Positions 30,951 through 44,969 of a stretch of DNA of 64,000 nucleotides are shown in pieces (positions within the stretch are counted from its first letter, which is position 1; each line of letters begins with the position of its first letter). The stretch spans positions 50,235,427 through 50,299,426 of the forward strand of contig CM065700.1 in the NCBI GenBank assembly GCA_017654935.2, written 5' to 3'. The DNA is from Phymorhynchus buccinoides. Lineage: Eukaryota > Mollusca > Gastropoda > Neogastropoda > Raphitomidae. The notes beneath the pieces are model-generated. The model did no database searches, had not been told where the DNA came from, and saw only the letters and a program-made list of their open reading frames with translations. The position numbers were made by a program, and so were the translations under genes.

Positions 30951-32095
30951 AAGAACTTTGTGGAAATGGAAAGAACAATAACTCTGGAGAGAGAAACCCT
31001 TGGGGAACTCAACGGACAATAATTGTGGGGATAGCGCCCCTTTGCGGCAGAGTTGATTGTCGTAGTCATAGTCAGTGATGTTCTGGTTTTCCAGTGTGTG
31101 GTGGATTTTAAATAGTATGTATACAAGTAGTTCTGACAACATTGGTTAAAAACAGAACTGTTTTTCATCTAAACTGAATTAATCATGGCGAGTGGATGCT
31201 TTTGGGACCACAGACTTTGTACAATGAATCGATGATACATGGCGCATGTGTGTGTGTGTGCTCATACGTGTAAGTGTGCATGCAATGAGTTAAAATACAT
31301 GCATGTAATTTGTGTTTAAGTATGGATGCTTTCACAACATCCCTGTACATTTTGTAATACGCCAACTATGTCCATGCCTGTTTGTTTAAAATCATGTTGA
31401 CAACTTTGTGAATTTTACAAGCTGTGTGAATGTGATAGGAATCCGATTTCCTTGTGTGTTAATATATGTATAAAGATAAATAAAGATTGATTGAAATTTA
31501 ACAAAATTAGTTATCATAGTCTGCATTCATGTCATTAGTTTAGTTTAAATTGTGTGTATTTGTAAAATCACGCACACACACCACACACACAGTCTATTTC
31601 CTGATTTTTACGGCATATTTATTCCAGTTCTAAAAAAAAGGCTGGTTATTTATCATACCACATAAAAATGACAAATGCCAATTTTAATCTCATGAGGCAA
31701 TCAAACACATTTCCAGGCTATTACAACAAACAACCCCAACAACAACAACATCTGAAGAAGAGTTGGACATACAGCCATTTAAAATCTAAAAGAAAATGTA
31801 TATCTCCAAATAATTTCAGGGGATTCATATAACAAATTAACATGTAGAACACACGAGTAATCTGGTGTATGTAACCACTGTACAATCTGCAGTACATTAC
31901 TAGCTGGCAAATGCATGCACACATGCACGCACACACTTTCTCTTTTTTTGAGACTCACTTTCAGTCTCTGTCACATAACATTAGAGCCATTTCTATAAAC
32001 CTGATCACAACTTTGTACATTTATTTATAGTCACAGAGACATGAAATTTGGGCTGCTCCCACCTGGAGAGCACATCACCGCAGTGCAGCGCCACC
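30951..32095. other. Region between convergent gene ends
   Basis: Contains the tail of the dispersed repeat that gave the 82-bp array (to about 31060), and at 31440-31495 a LINE/SINE-like tail (ATAAATAAAGATTGATTGA). AT-rich 3' flanks of both genes. A TTTATTTATAG at 32021 gives AATAAA on the - strand and may end the OXSM transcript. Confidence 0.5.
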
Positions 32096-32434
32096 ATTTC
32101 ACCCACCCCACCAAACACAAACTGGCGTTAGTTCCTCCGAAACTTTTACACACATACACATGCACTCATACATCCACCCCACCCCCGTTTCCACCCACCC
32201 CAACACACGTTTCTAAAAGCCCTATCAGGACCCCACCCACTCGGTCAAACACAAGCTGGCGTTAGTTCCTCCGAAACTTTTACACACATACACATGCACT
32301 CATACATCCACCCCACCCCCGTTTCCACCCACCCAACACACGTTTCCAAAAGCCCGTTACCTCCCGTTTTCCACCCACCCCACACACCCCACCCCCGTTT
32401 CCACCCACCCCAACACACGTTTCTAAAAGCCCTA
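32096..32434 (-). repeat. Tandem copies of the OXSM coding end in its 3' flank
   Basis: Copies of CAAACACAAGCTGGCGTTAG (reverse complement of the codons for TNASLC) occur at about 32110 and 32251 besides the real one near 32458. Each copy also repeats the CACCCACCCC, CACACGTTTC.AAAAGCC 3' flank. The second copy includes the stop region (ATCAGGACCCCACCCACTCG). Confidence 0.85.
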
Positions 32435-35400
32435 TCAGGACCCCACCCACTCGGTCAAACACAAGCTGGCGTTAGTTCCGCCAAAACCGAAGGAGTTGGT
32501 CAGCGCTATTCGCCGACCTTGACCACCTGGTTGCCATGGTCGCGGTGACCCCGTGACGTAGTCAAGGTCACAGCCGGTGTCGGGATTTAGGAGGTTGAGG
32601 GTTGGGGGGATGAGACCCGTTTGACACGACTTGAGAGTGATGATGGCTTCCACACTGCCGGCCGCTCCTAGCAAGTGGCCTAATGCGCCTGGAACATTGA
32701 ATCATTATTATCATCATCTTCATCATTATTATAGTGATTTTTAGATATGACTTGGTGATGAAGGCTTCCACACTGCCGGTCGCTCCTAGCAAGTGGCCTA
32801 ATGCGCCTGGAACATTGAATCATTATTATCATCATCTTCATCATTATTATAGTGATTTTTAGATATGACTTGGTGATGAAGGCTTCCACACTGCCGGCCG
32901 CTCCTAGCAAGTGGCCTAATGCGCCTGGAACATTGAATCATTATTATCATCATCTTCATCATTATTATAGTGATTTTTAGATATGACTTGGTGATGAAGG
33001 CTTCCACACTGCTGCCGGCCGCTCCTAGCAAGTGGCCTAATGCGCCTGGAACATTGAATCATTATTATCATCATCTTCATCATTATTATAGTGATTTTTA
33101 GATATGACTTGGTGATGAAGGCTTCCACACTGCCGGCCGCTCCTAGCAAGTGGCCTAATGCGCCTGGAACATTGAATCATTATTATCATCATCTTCATCA
33201 TTATTATAGTGATTTTTAGATATGACTTGGTGATGAAGGCTTCCACACTGCCGGCCGCTCCTAGCAAGTGGCCTAATGCGCCTGGAACATTGAATCATTA
33301 TTATCATCATCTTCATCATTATTATAGTGATTTTTAGATATGACTTGGTGATGAAGGCTTCCACACTGCCGGCCACTCCTAGCAAGTGGCCTAATGCGCC
33401 TGGAACATTGAATCATTATCATCATCATCTTCATCATTATTATAGTGATTTTTAGATATGACTTGGTGATGAAGGCTTCCACACTGCCGGCCGCTCCTAG
33501 CAAGTGGCCTAATGCGCCTGGAACATTGAATCATTATTATCATCATCTTCATCATTATTATAGTGATTTTTAGATATGACTTGGTGATGAAGGCTTCCAC
33601 ACTGCCGGCCACTCCTAGCAAGTGGCCTAATGCGCCTGGAACATTGAATCATTATTATCATCATCTTCATCATTATTATAGTGATTTTTAGATATGACTT
33701 GGTGATGAAGGCTTCCACACTGCCGGCCACTCCTAGCAAGTGGCCTAATGCGCCTGGAACATTGAATCATTATTATCATCATCTTCATCATTATTATAGT
33801 GATTTTTAGATATGACTTGGTGATGAAGGCTTCCACACTGCCGGCCACTCCTACAAGTGGCCTAATGCGCCTGGAACATTGAATCATTATTATCATCATC
33901 TTCATCATTATTATAGTGATTTTTAGATATGACTTGGTGATGAAGGCTTCCACACTGCCGGCCACTCCTAGCAAGTGGCCTAATGCGCCTGGAACATTGA
34001 ATCATTATTATCATCATCTTCATCATTATTATAGTGATTTTTAGATATGACTTGGTGATGAAGGCTTCCACACTGCCGGCCGCTCCTAGCAAGTGGCCTA
34101 ATGCGCCTGGAACATTGAATCATTATTATCATCATCTTCATCATTATTATAGTGATTTTTAGATATGACTTGGTGATGAAGGCTTCCACACTGCCGGCCG
34201 CTCCTAGCAAGTGGCCTAATGCGCCTGGAACATTGAATCATTATTATCATCATCTTCATCATTATTATAGTGATTTTTAGATATGACTTGGTGATGAAGG
34301 CTTCCACACTGCCGGCCACTCCTAGCAAGTGGCCTAATGCGCCTGGAACATTGAATCATTATTATCATCATCTTCATCATTATTATAGTGATTTTTAGAT
34401 ATGACTTGGTGATGAAGGCTTCCACACTGCCGGCCACTCCTAGCAAGTGGCCTAATGCGCCTGGAACATTGAATCATTATCATCATCATTATCATCATCT
34501 TTCATCATTATTATAGTGATTTTTAGATATGACTTGGTGATGAAGGCTTCCACACTGCCGGTCGCTCCTAGCAAGTGGCCTAATGCGCCTGGAACATTGA
34601 ATCATTATCATCATCATCTTCATCATTATTATAGTGATTTTTAGATATGACTTGGTGATGAAGGCTTCCACACTGCCGGTCGCTCCTAGCAAGTGGCCTA
34701 ATGCGCCTGGAACATTGAATCATTATCATCATCATCTTCATCATTATTATAGTGATTTTTAGATATGACTTGGTGATGAAGGCTTCCACACTGCCGGCCG
34801 CTCCTAGCAAGTGGCCTAATGCGCCTGGAACATTGAATCATTATTATCATCATCTTCATCATTATTATAGTGATTTTTAGATATGACTTGGTGATGAAGG
34901 CTTCCACACTGCCGGCCACTCCTAGCAAGTGGCCTAATGCGCCTGGAACATTGAATCATTATTATCATCATCTTCATCATTATTATAGTGATTTTTAGAT
35001 ATGACTTGGTGATGAAGGCTTCCACACTGCCGGCCGCTCCTAGCAAGTGGCCTAATGCGCCTGGAACATTGAATCATTATTATCATCATCTTCATCATTA
35101 TTATAGTGATTTTTAGATATGACTTGGTGATGAAGGCTTCCACACTGCCGGCCACTCCTAGCAAGTGGCCTAATGCGCCTGGAACATTGAATCATTATTA
35201 TCATCATCTTCATCATTATTATAGTGATTTTTAGATATGACTTGGTGATGAAGGCTTCCACACTGCCGGCCACTCCTAGCAAGTGGCCTAATGCGCCTGG
35301 AACATTGAATCATTATTATCATCATCTTCATCATTATTATAGTGATTTTTAGATATGACTTGGTGATGAAGGCTTCCACACTGCCGGCCACTCCTAGCAA

Positions 35401-38400
35401 GTGGCCTAATGCGCCTGGAACATTGAATCATTATCATCATCATCTTCATCATTATTATAGTGATTTTTAGATATGACTTGGTGATGAAGGCTTCCACACT
35501 GCCGGCCACTCCTAGCAAGTGGCCTAATGCGCCTGGAACATTGAATCATTATTATCATCATCTTCATCATTATTATAGTGATTTTTAGATATGACTTGGT
35601 GATGAAGGCTTCCACACTGCCGGCCACTCCTAGCAAATGACCTAAGGCACCTGGAACATTGAATCATCGTCATCATCATCGTCTATCGTCACTAATATAA
35701 TTGTCTGACATGATACGAGGGTGATGGTGGCTTCCATATTGCAGGCTGCTGCTAGCAAGTGGCCCAACATTGATTCGTTATCATCATTATTGTTACAATG
35801 AAGGTTCTGACAGGAGGGTGATGACTGTTGGCTGCTCCTGGTAAGTGGCCTAAGGCACCTGGGCTATTGAATCATCGTCATCGTCATCTTCATCACCATC
35901 TTTATTGTTACTGACATCGTTTGACATGATTTGACGGTGATGGTGGCTTTCACACAGCCTACAGCATCCAGCAAGAAACCCTCAGAACCTGGAGTACTAA
36001 AAAACAGCGAACATGATACATTATTGGCTCTGTTCAAATAGTTAAAATTTAAAAACCTTAAAATTTGCTAATAGAAAAAAAGGCTTTTGTCTGCGGTATA
36101 ACTCAAAATTTCATGAACAGATTTAAATGAAGTTTGGTGCATGCTTAGACTCAAGGAGCATTCCATTGAATTTGAAAATGTATGCACTGTCATTTGGATA
36201 CAGTTTTTCTGTTATGTTTGTTTGTTTTTCACTTGCGAGGTGCAAAAATTGGTTATCGTTAATATCAAATTGGCCAAGGAATAAGTTCTCCAAAGATCCA
36301 TCAATCATCTCACACACACACCCCTTTGCTGAGTGTAACTTTCATTCCTAGTCTAAACAGCTCTAGAATAGCACAGCTTTTGACAGAGTTGTGAACAAGC
36401 GCGCACACACACACATGCGCAATACACACACACAGACACCCACCTTTACTGGAAGTAACCTTCATCCCTGGCCCAAACAACTCCAGAATTGCGCGACTTT
36501 CAGCAGCGTCCCCAATGGGTGTAGACGTGGCGTGGGCGTTGACGTGACCTACCTCCCCCGCATCACATTGGACTCTCCCGTCCATCAGGGCGGTCGCCAT
36601 GCAGCGCCGAGCTCCGTCCCCTGACTGAGAGGGCGCTGTGATGTGATTGGCATCGCCCGACAGACCGTAACCCAGCACCTGCTCAAAAAGAGATGATAAT
36701 CCAGGATCTATCATGCCGGGAGTGTTGTTTGCGTGTAAAAGAAAACAGGCAACAATTGTATTGTTATAGTGGATTTGTAACACAGCACTCGTCACAAAGA
36801 CATAAGATTCAGAGTGCTGCATGTATTTTATGCAGGCTTATCATCTTCTTCTGGGGTACACCCGCTAGACGACCAGACCAGCTCCGTTGACAAATAGCGC
36901 TGTCTGTCTGCACCCATGGAGTCTTCTTCTTCTTCTGGGGTACACCCGCTACACGACCAGACCAGCTCCCCTGACAAACAGCGCTGTCTGTCTGCACCCA
37001 TGGAGTCTTCTTCTTCTTCTGGGGTACACCCGCTACACGAGCAGACCAGCTCCCCTGACAAACAGCGCTGTCTGTCTGCACCCATGGAGTCTTCTTCTTT
37101 ACACCCGCTACACGACCAGATCAGCTCCCCTGACAAACAGCGCTGTCTGTCTGCACCCATGGAGTCTTCTTCTTCTTCTTTACACCCGCTACACGACCAG
37201 ACCAGCTCCCCTGACAAACAGCGTTGTCTGTCTGCACCCATGGAGTTCTTCTTTACACCCGCTACACGACCAGACCAGCTCCCCTGACAAACAGCGCTGT
37301 CTGTCTGCACCCATGAAGTCTTCTTCTTCTTCTTCTATACACCCGCTACATGACCAGACCAGCTCCCCTGACAAACAGCGCTGTCTGTCTGCACCCATGG
37401 AGTCGTCTTCTTCTTCTATACACCCCCTATATGACCAGACCAGCTCCCCTGACAAACAGCGCTGTCTGTCTGCACCCATGGAGTCTTCTTCTTCTTCTAT
37501 ACACCCGCTACATGACCAGACCAGCTCCCCTGACAAACAGCGCTGTCTGTCTGCACCCATGAAGTCTTCTTCTTCTTCTATACACCCCCTATATGACCAG
37601 ACCAGCTCCCCTGACAAACAGCGCTGTCTGTCTGCACCCATGGAGTCGTCTTCTTCTTCTATACACCCCCTATATGACCAGACCAGCTCCTCTGACAAAC
37701 AGCGCTGTCTGTCTGCACCCATGGAGTCTTCTTCTTCTTTACACCCGCTACACGACCAGATCAGCTCCCCTGACAAACAGCGCTGTCTGTCTGCACCCAT
37801 GGAGTCTTCTTCTTCTTCTTTACACCCGCTACACGACCAGACCAGCTCCCCTGACAAACAGCGTTGTCTGTCTGCACCCATGGAGTCTTCTTCTTCTTCT
37901 TTACACCCGCTACACGACCAGACCAGCTCCCCTGACAAATAGTGCTGTCTTTTCCAGCTCCTCCTTGGATCCATGGAGTTTGGTTGACAGGGGTGTGGTG
38001 GACCACACTTCTTCTCCTGCCTCCTTGTGAAGGAGACATCTATGCAGGACATGTTCTATCTTATTCCAGTCCATGATGACCTTACCCACTACCATAGTTT
38101 TGGGGACTATGACTTGTATAAGCCATGAGATGCACCCCCCAAAAATGTACACAAAAGTCAGATTTTGTTATTATATTTTCTTCTTCTTCTTATCAGCCAT
38201 ATAAAAGGCGCAGGGGTCTCAATATGGAAAACAAAGTATTGTCTAAGGCCGGGTTCACATTAGACGCGCAAGTTCCGTATGGAAAACCCTAAAGAAGTGG
38301 AAGAAAGGAGGATACAAGTTTACGCAAAATGGGGAAATTCGGACACGTGCGCAAATCTTTTCCCTTCTTTGTTTCACTTATTTATGGATTGCGCACGGGT

Positions 38401-39246
38401 TTCCGCATGGAATATCCGCTTATATGTGTACACGGCCTTATAGTAAAGAAAGAAGGCAATATGGCTCCTAGTATTGCGTGAGTAACAGTTCCTTGATCAC
38501 AACAACGCACCATCATTATTACAATCCAATTCATCATTAATACACCCCGCCCCTCTGACATTACCATCATTATTACAATCCAATTCATCATTATTATTAC
38601 CCCCCCCCTTCTGACATCACCATCATTATTACACCCCGCCCCTCTGACATTACCATCATTATTACAATCCAATTCATCATTATTATTACACACACCCTCT
38701 GACATTACCATCATTATTACAATCCAATTCATCATTATTATTACACACACCCTCTGACATTACCATCATTATTACAATCCAATTCATCATTATTACACCC
38801 CCCCCCCCCCCCCCCCCCCCCCCTTCTGACATCACCATCATCATTACAATCCAATTCATCATTATTACACCCCCCCCCCCCCTTCTGACATCACCATCAT
38901 CATTACAATCCAATTCATCATTATTACACCCCGCCCCTCTGACATCACCATCATCATTACAATCCAATTCATCATTATTACACACACACCCTCTGACATC
39001 ACCATCATCATTACAATCCAATTCATCATTATTACACACACACCCTCTGACATCACCATCATCATTACAATCCAATTCATCATTACACACACACCCTCTG
39101 ACATCACCATCATCATTACAATCCAATTCATCATTATTACACACACACCCTCTGACATCACCATCATTATTACAATCCAATTCATCATTATTACACACAC
39201 ACCCTCTGACATCACCATCATCATTACAATCCAATTCATCATTATT

Positions 39247-39282
<36 letters not shown>

Positions 39283-42200
39283 TTCTGACATCACCATCAT
39301 CATTACAATCCAATTCATCATTATTACACCCCCCTCCCCCCCTCTGACATCACCATCATTATTACAATCCAATTCATCATTATTACACCCCCCTCCCTCT
39401 GACATCACCATCATTATTACAATCCAATTCATCATTATTACACCCCCCCCCTCTGACATCACCATCATTATTACAATCCAATTCATCATTATTACACCCC
39501 CCTCCCCCCCTTCTGACATCACCATCATCATTACAATCCAATTCATCATTATTACACCCCCCTCCCCTCTGACATCACCATCATTATTACAATCCAATTC
39601 ATCATTATTACACCCCCCTCCCCTCTGACATCACCATCATTATTACAATCCAATTCATCATTATTACACCCCCCTCCCCCCCTCTGACATCACCATCATC
39701 ATTACAATCCAATTCATCATTATTACACCCCCCTCCCCTCTGACATCACCATCACACACACCCTCTGACATCACCATCATTATTACAATCCAATTCATCA
39801 TTATTACACCCCCCTCCCCCCCTTCTGACATCACCATCATTATTACAATCCAATTCATCATTATTACACCCCCCCCCCCCTCTGACATCACCATCATTAT
39901 TACAATCCAATTCATCATTATTACACCCCCCTCCCTCTGACATCACCATCATTATTACAATCCAATTCATCATTATTACACCCCCCTCCCCTCTGACATC
40001 ACCATCATTATTACAATCCAATTCATCATTATTACACCCCCCTCCCCTCTGACATCACCATCATTATTACAATCCAATTCATCATTATTACACCCCCCCC
40101 CTCTGACATCACCATCATTATTACAATCCAATTCATCATTATTACACCCCCCCCCTCTGACATCACCATCATCATTACAATCCAATTCATCATTATTACA
40201 CCCCCCTCCCCTCTGACATCACCATCATTATTACAATCCAATTCATCATTATTACACCCCCCTCCCTCTGACATCACCATCATTATTACAATCCAATTCA
40301 TCATTATTACACCCCCCCCCTCTGACATCACCATCATTATTACAATCCAATTCATCATTATTACACCCCACCCCCTCTGACATCACCATCATTATTACAA
40401 TCCAATTCATCATTATTACACCCCCCCCCTCTGACATCACCATCATTATTACAATCCAATTCATCATTATTACACCCCCCTCCCCTCTGACATCACCATC
40501 ATTATTACAATCCAATTCATCATTATTACACCCCCCCCCTCTGACATCACCATCATTATTACAATCCAATTCATCATTATTACACCCCCCCCCTCTGACA
40601 TCACCATCATTATTACAATCCAATTCATCATTATTACACCCCCCTCCCTCTGACATCACCATCATTATTACAATCCAATTCATCATTATTACACCCCCCT
40701 CCCTCTGACATCACCATCATTATTACAATCCAATTCATCATTATTACACCCCCCCCCCCCCTTCTGACATCACCATCATTATTACAATCCAATTCATCAT
40801 TATTACACCCCGCCCCTCTGACATCACCATCATCATTACAATCCAATTCATCATTATTACACCCCCCTCCCCTCTGACATCACCATCATTATTACAATCC
40901 AATTCATCATTATTACACCCCCCCCCCCCCCCCCCCCCTCTGACATCACCATCATTATTACAATCCAATTCATCATTATTACACCCCCCCCCTCTGACAT
41001 CACCATCATTATTACAATCCAATTCATCATTATTACACCCCCCTCCCCCCCTCTGACATCACCATCATTATTACAATCCAATTCATCATTATTACACCCC
41101 CCCCCTCTGACATCACCATCATCATTACAATCCAATTCATCATTATTACACCCCCCTCCCCCCCTTCTGACATCACCATCATCATTACAATCCAATTCAT
41201 CATTATTACACCCCCCCCCCTCTGACATCACCATCATTATTACAATCCAATTCATCATTATTACACCCCCCTCCCCCCCTTCTGACATCACCATCATTAT
41301 TACAATCCAATTCATCATTATTACACCCCCCTCCCCCCCTTCTGACATCACCATCATCATTACAATCCAATTCATCATTATTACACCCCCCTCCCCTCTG
41401 ACATCACCATCATTATTACAATCCAATTCATCATTATTACACCCCGCCCCTCTGACATCACCATCATTATTACAATCCAATTCATCATTATTACACCCCC
41501 CCCCCCCCCCCTCTGACATCACCATCATTATTACAATCCAATTCATCATTATTACACCCCGCCCCTCTGACATCACCATCATCATTACAATCCAATTCAT
41601 CATTATTACACCCCCCTCCCCCCCTTCTGACATCACCATCATCATTACAATCCAATTCATCATTATTACACCCCCCTCCCCTCTGACATCACCATCATTA
41701 TTACAATCCAATTCATCATCATTATTACCCCCCCCCCCCCCCCCCCTCTGACATCACCATCATTATTACAATCCAATTCATCATCATTATTACACATACC
41801 CTGACATCATCATTATTACACCCCGCCCCTCTGACATCACCATCATCATTACAATCCAATTCATCATTATTACCCCCCCCCCCCCCTCTGACATCACCAT
41901 CATTATTACAATCCTATTCATCATCATTATTACACGCCCACCCGGACATCATCATCATTATTACACACACCTCGCCCAGTATTGCGGCGCCTCGGTTCTG
42001 AGCGTGTGACAGCTCTTCCAGCACCACAAGCCCCGCCCCCTCCGACATCACAAAGCCCTCACGCTGGGCGTCAAAGGGACGCGATGCTTGCTCGGGACTG
42101 ATGGAACAAATGCGCACACATTTTATTACAATTGAAAATGATTTGGCAAGTTCCTGACGAATAGTGAAACACCTATAGAAGGTCCAAAACACTTAGTAGA

Positions 42201-44419
42201 GAGTGCAAACTAATTTATTATTAAAGAGCCGGGTGAAATTCATGCGTGTTGCTAGTGTTAGCGTGCATGCAGCCGTTTTACGAGTGTGCTGAAAAATCAC
42301 AGAGAATGAACCCTTTCAGTTTACGTGATGATAAGCTTTGTAACAATTTAGTGACTTCACTCGCCTATGCATGATGGTGTGATGTAAAAGAGCAATACTT
42401 TGCTCATTCGATGTTCCAGCTTGAAAAATGAATGGACTTGACTTATCTTGCCCTACCCGTCATGAAAACTGAGCATTATTTTGCCCATTCTATACACCAT
42501 CCGAAAATAACTGTGTCACTTGAATTAACGTGTCCTTGTTGGCACTAAAACACAGTATTGCTTTGTCAAATCAATATACATGAACCGTTTCAAAATAACA
42601 TTTTCGCTTGACTTAACAAGCATTGCTTGTCGTTAAAACAGAGCAATATTTTACCAATTCAACGTACCATCCTGAAATAACATTTCGACTTAACCTGCAC
42701 TACCAGTCACTGAAACTGAGCAATACTTTGCAAATTCGTTCTATTATCCTGAAATAACATTGAGACCAAAAGAAAGTGAAATTTCCTGCAACGTTCCCGG
42801 GGACCGGTGTGGGCCCCTGGTTGTCCTAAAAACTCCTGATCCTGATCCAAGAAATGAACTTTAACGAAGTGGCTGTTGGAAGTGGGCTTCATCTTCTTCT
42901 TCTTCTTCGATCGCTCAGACAATTTCCTGTCAATTATGAGCACAGATGCATCATGCTGCCGTTATGCGCCTTAGTAAGAAATAATTAGGCCCAGCATGTC
43001 CGACTTCGGCTGGAGGGAATCTTTTTGAAAGTGTTTCTTGAAAAAAGGCAGGAGAATGGATCAGTCAGGTAGAATTATAGTAGATGACAGTCAGCAAAGG
43101 GAAAAGGCAGAGTCAAAGAACGACAGATTAGAGGGAGTTACAAGCACAGAACTTCCAGAAGGTGGGGGAACTATTTATACAAAAGACCTCCCGGTATCCC
43201 CACAGGGTTGGGGTGTGGGGTGTGGTGTGTGGGGGTGTGGATTTGAGTGACAACTAGGACATGATTGTTTCCTTCATGCTTCCATCTTCATGCTTTCCCA
43301 GTCCGGTTTGCTGAAATCAGGACATTTCCTGACAAATCTCATGCCTGTAAAATACCATTTTGATACGACCCAACTTGACATGACCCTACCTGTTGTTAAA
43401 ACAAATCAATACTTTGGCAATTCAATATGCCATCCTGAAACAACATGTTGCCATAGCTCTCACTACAACAGAACAATAGATGCACCGTCTTACAATAGCA
43501 TTTTGATATTGCCCTAACGCGCCTCACCTGTCGTTAAAGCCGGTGCTCAGTGCCCTCATTCTGGCAAAGCCGGCCAGTGCCAGAGGACCGACGCAGGCCT
43601 CAGCACCCCCTGCCAACATGACGTCGGCGTCACCGTGCCGAATGAAGCGACAGGCGTCACCGACAGCGTGGGCTCCTGTCGTGCAGGCCGTCGACACGCA
43701 GTGGTTGGGTCCCTGGTGGCACAGGGGTACTACTGTTAATGACGGCAAAGGGTGAAGGGAAACCTTCAACGTTTCATAGTAAATGGGTCTCTGAGAGCAT
43801 ATGCATACTGTTCTGTTCATGATCCTATATTTGGCACACAAACGTTCATGCTCAACCTTATTTGAGAAGTATCATCTTTAGAAAAAAGAGAACAGCAAGA
43901 AACATTTACAACATTTTTAAACACTTTTTTTTAAACTAAAAACTGCACATCATCCACTGGAAGGCCAATCACCTCACCCAGATGATTAAATTAAAACTGT
44001 TCGCAACTTTTGTTGCTTAGAAATAAAAAGTTTACAACTTATTTATCACAAGCTTACAACTTGTTTATCAGTCTTTGTCAAACTTGGGAATAATTGTTCC
44101 CTTTGCCAACTTTTAAACTTAAAAAAAAGAGCTTAGTTTTGTTTTAAAACTTTTATCAAAGACCTTTAAAAAAGACATTCTTGAATCTGTGCGACGAGTT
44201 TTACAGCAGTATGCAAAGTGTTTCTTCATAACCATAATGCTCATGAGCAGCACATTTGTTTCTCTAACAATACTATAGTCAAGACGACCACGTTCCTTCA
44301 GGCAAATGACACAACATTGTGTTAACTCCTTACCTTCAGTCCATAAACTAAACAAACATGTCCAGCAGCGATGGTAAGCAGTATTTCTGGCGCAAAGCAG
44401 GAGCTGACTTTGTAAGCGC

Positions 44420-44467
<48 letters not shown>

Positions 44468-44930
44468 CATTGATTTAACGTCTATCCACTTCTCGTGATA
44501 TTAGACAGTGACAGTCTAGTGGTTAGGACCTCGCGTTGTGGATGTGTGTTGATTGCTTGCTTGATTGATTCAATTTAAAGTCTGTTCACACAATGGTGAT
44601 ATTAGACAGTGACAGTCTAGTGGTTAGGACCTTGCGTTGTGTGTGTGTGTGGATTGATTGATTGATTGATTGAATTTAAAGTCTGTTCACACAATGGTGA
44701 TATTAGACTAATACGCCGAATACGGAGCAGATGAACAGATCAGGATTGTTGTGTCGCGTATGCAGACTGGCAAGGCAAACTTATTAAAGACCCACCAGTC
44801 AGCACTCAGGCCAGATCTGGATGTGAAGGAATAACAACTGCTGACCCATTGCCAGCAGTCCAAAGGGTGGTAACACTTTTTGTTGGATAACTCAAGAATG
44901 TACTGAGCGAAGTCTATTTAGGTAAATACA

Positions 44931-44969
<39 letters not shown>

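Noticed and set aside
33037..35636. Series of identical 76-codon frames
   Set aside because: They are the 118-bp units; the coding look comes from the copied OXSM exon 7 start, not from separate genes.
36887..37942. 351-codon frame on the + strand and 287-codon frame on the - strand
   Set aside because: The repeat unit is near a multiple of three, so frames stay open on both strands; the peptides are simple repeats.
38686..41711. Many Met/Asp/Asn-rich frames on the - strand
   Set aside because: By-products of the ATC-rich minisatellite in OXSM intron 5.
44507..44640. Functional tRNA gene
   Set aside because: Only the 5' arm is tRNA-like; no anticodon arm or B box can be placed.
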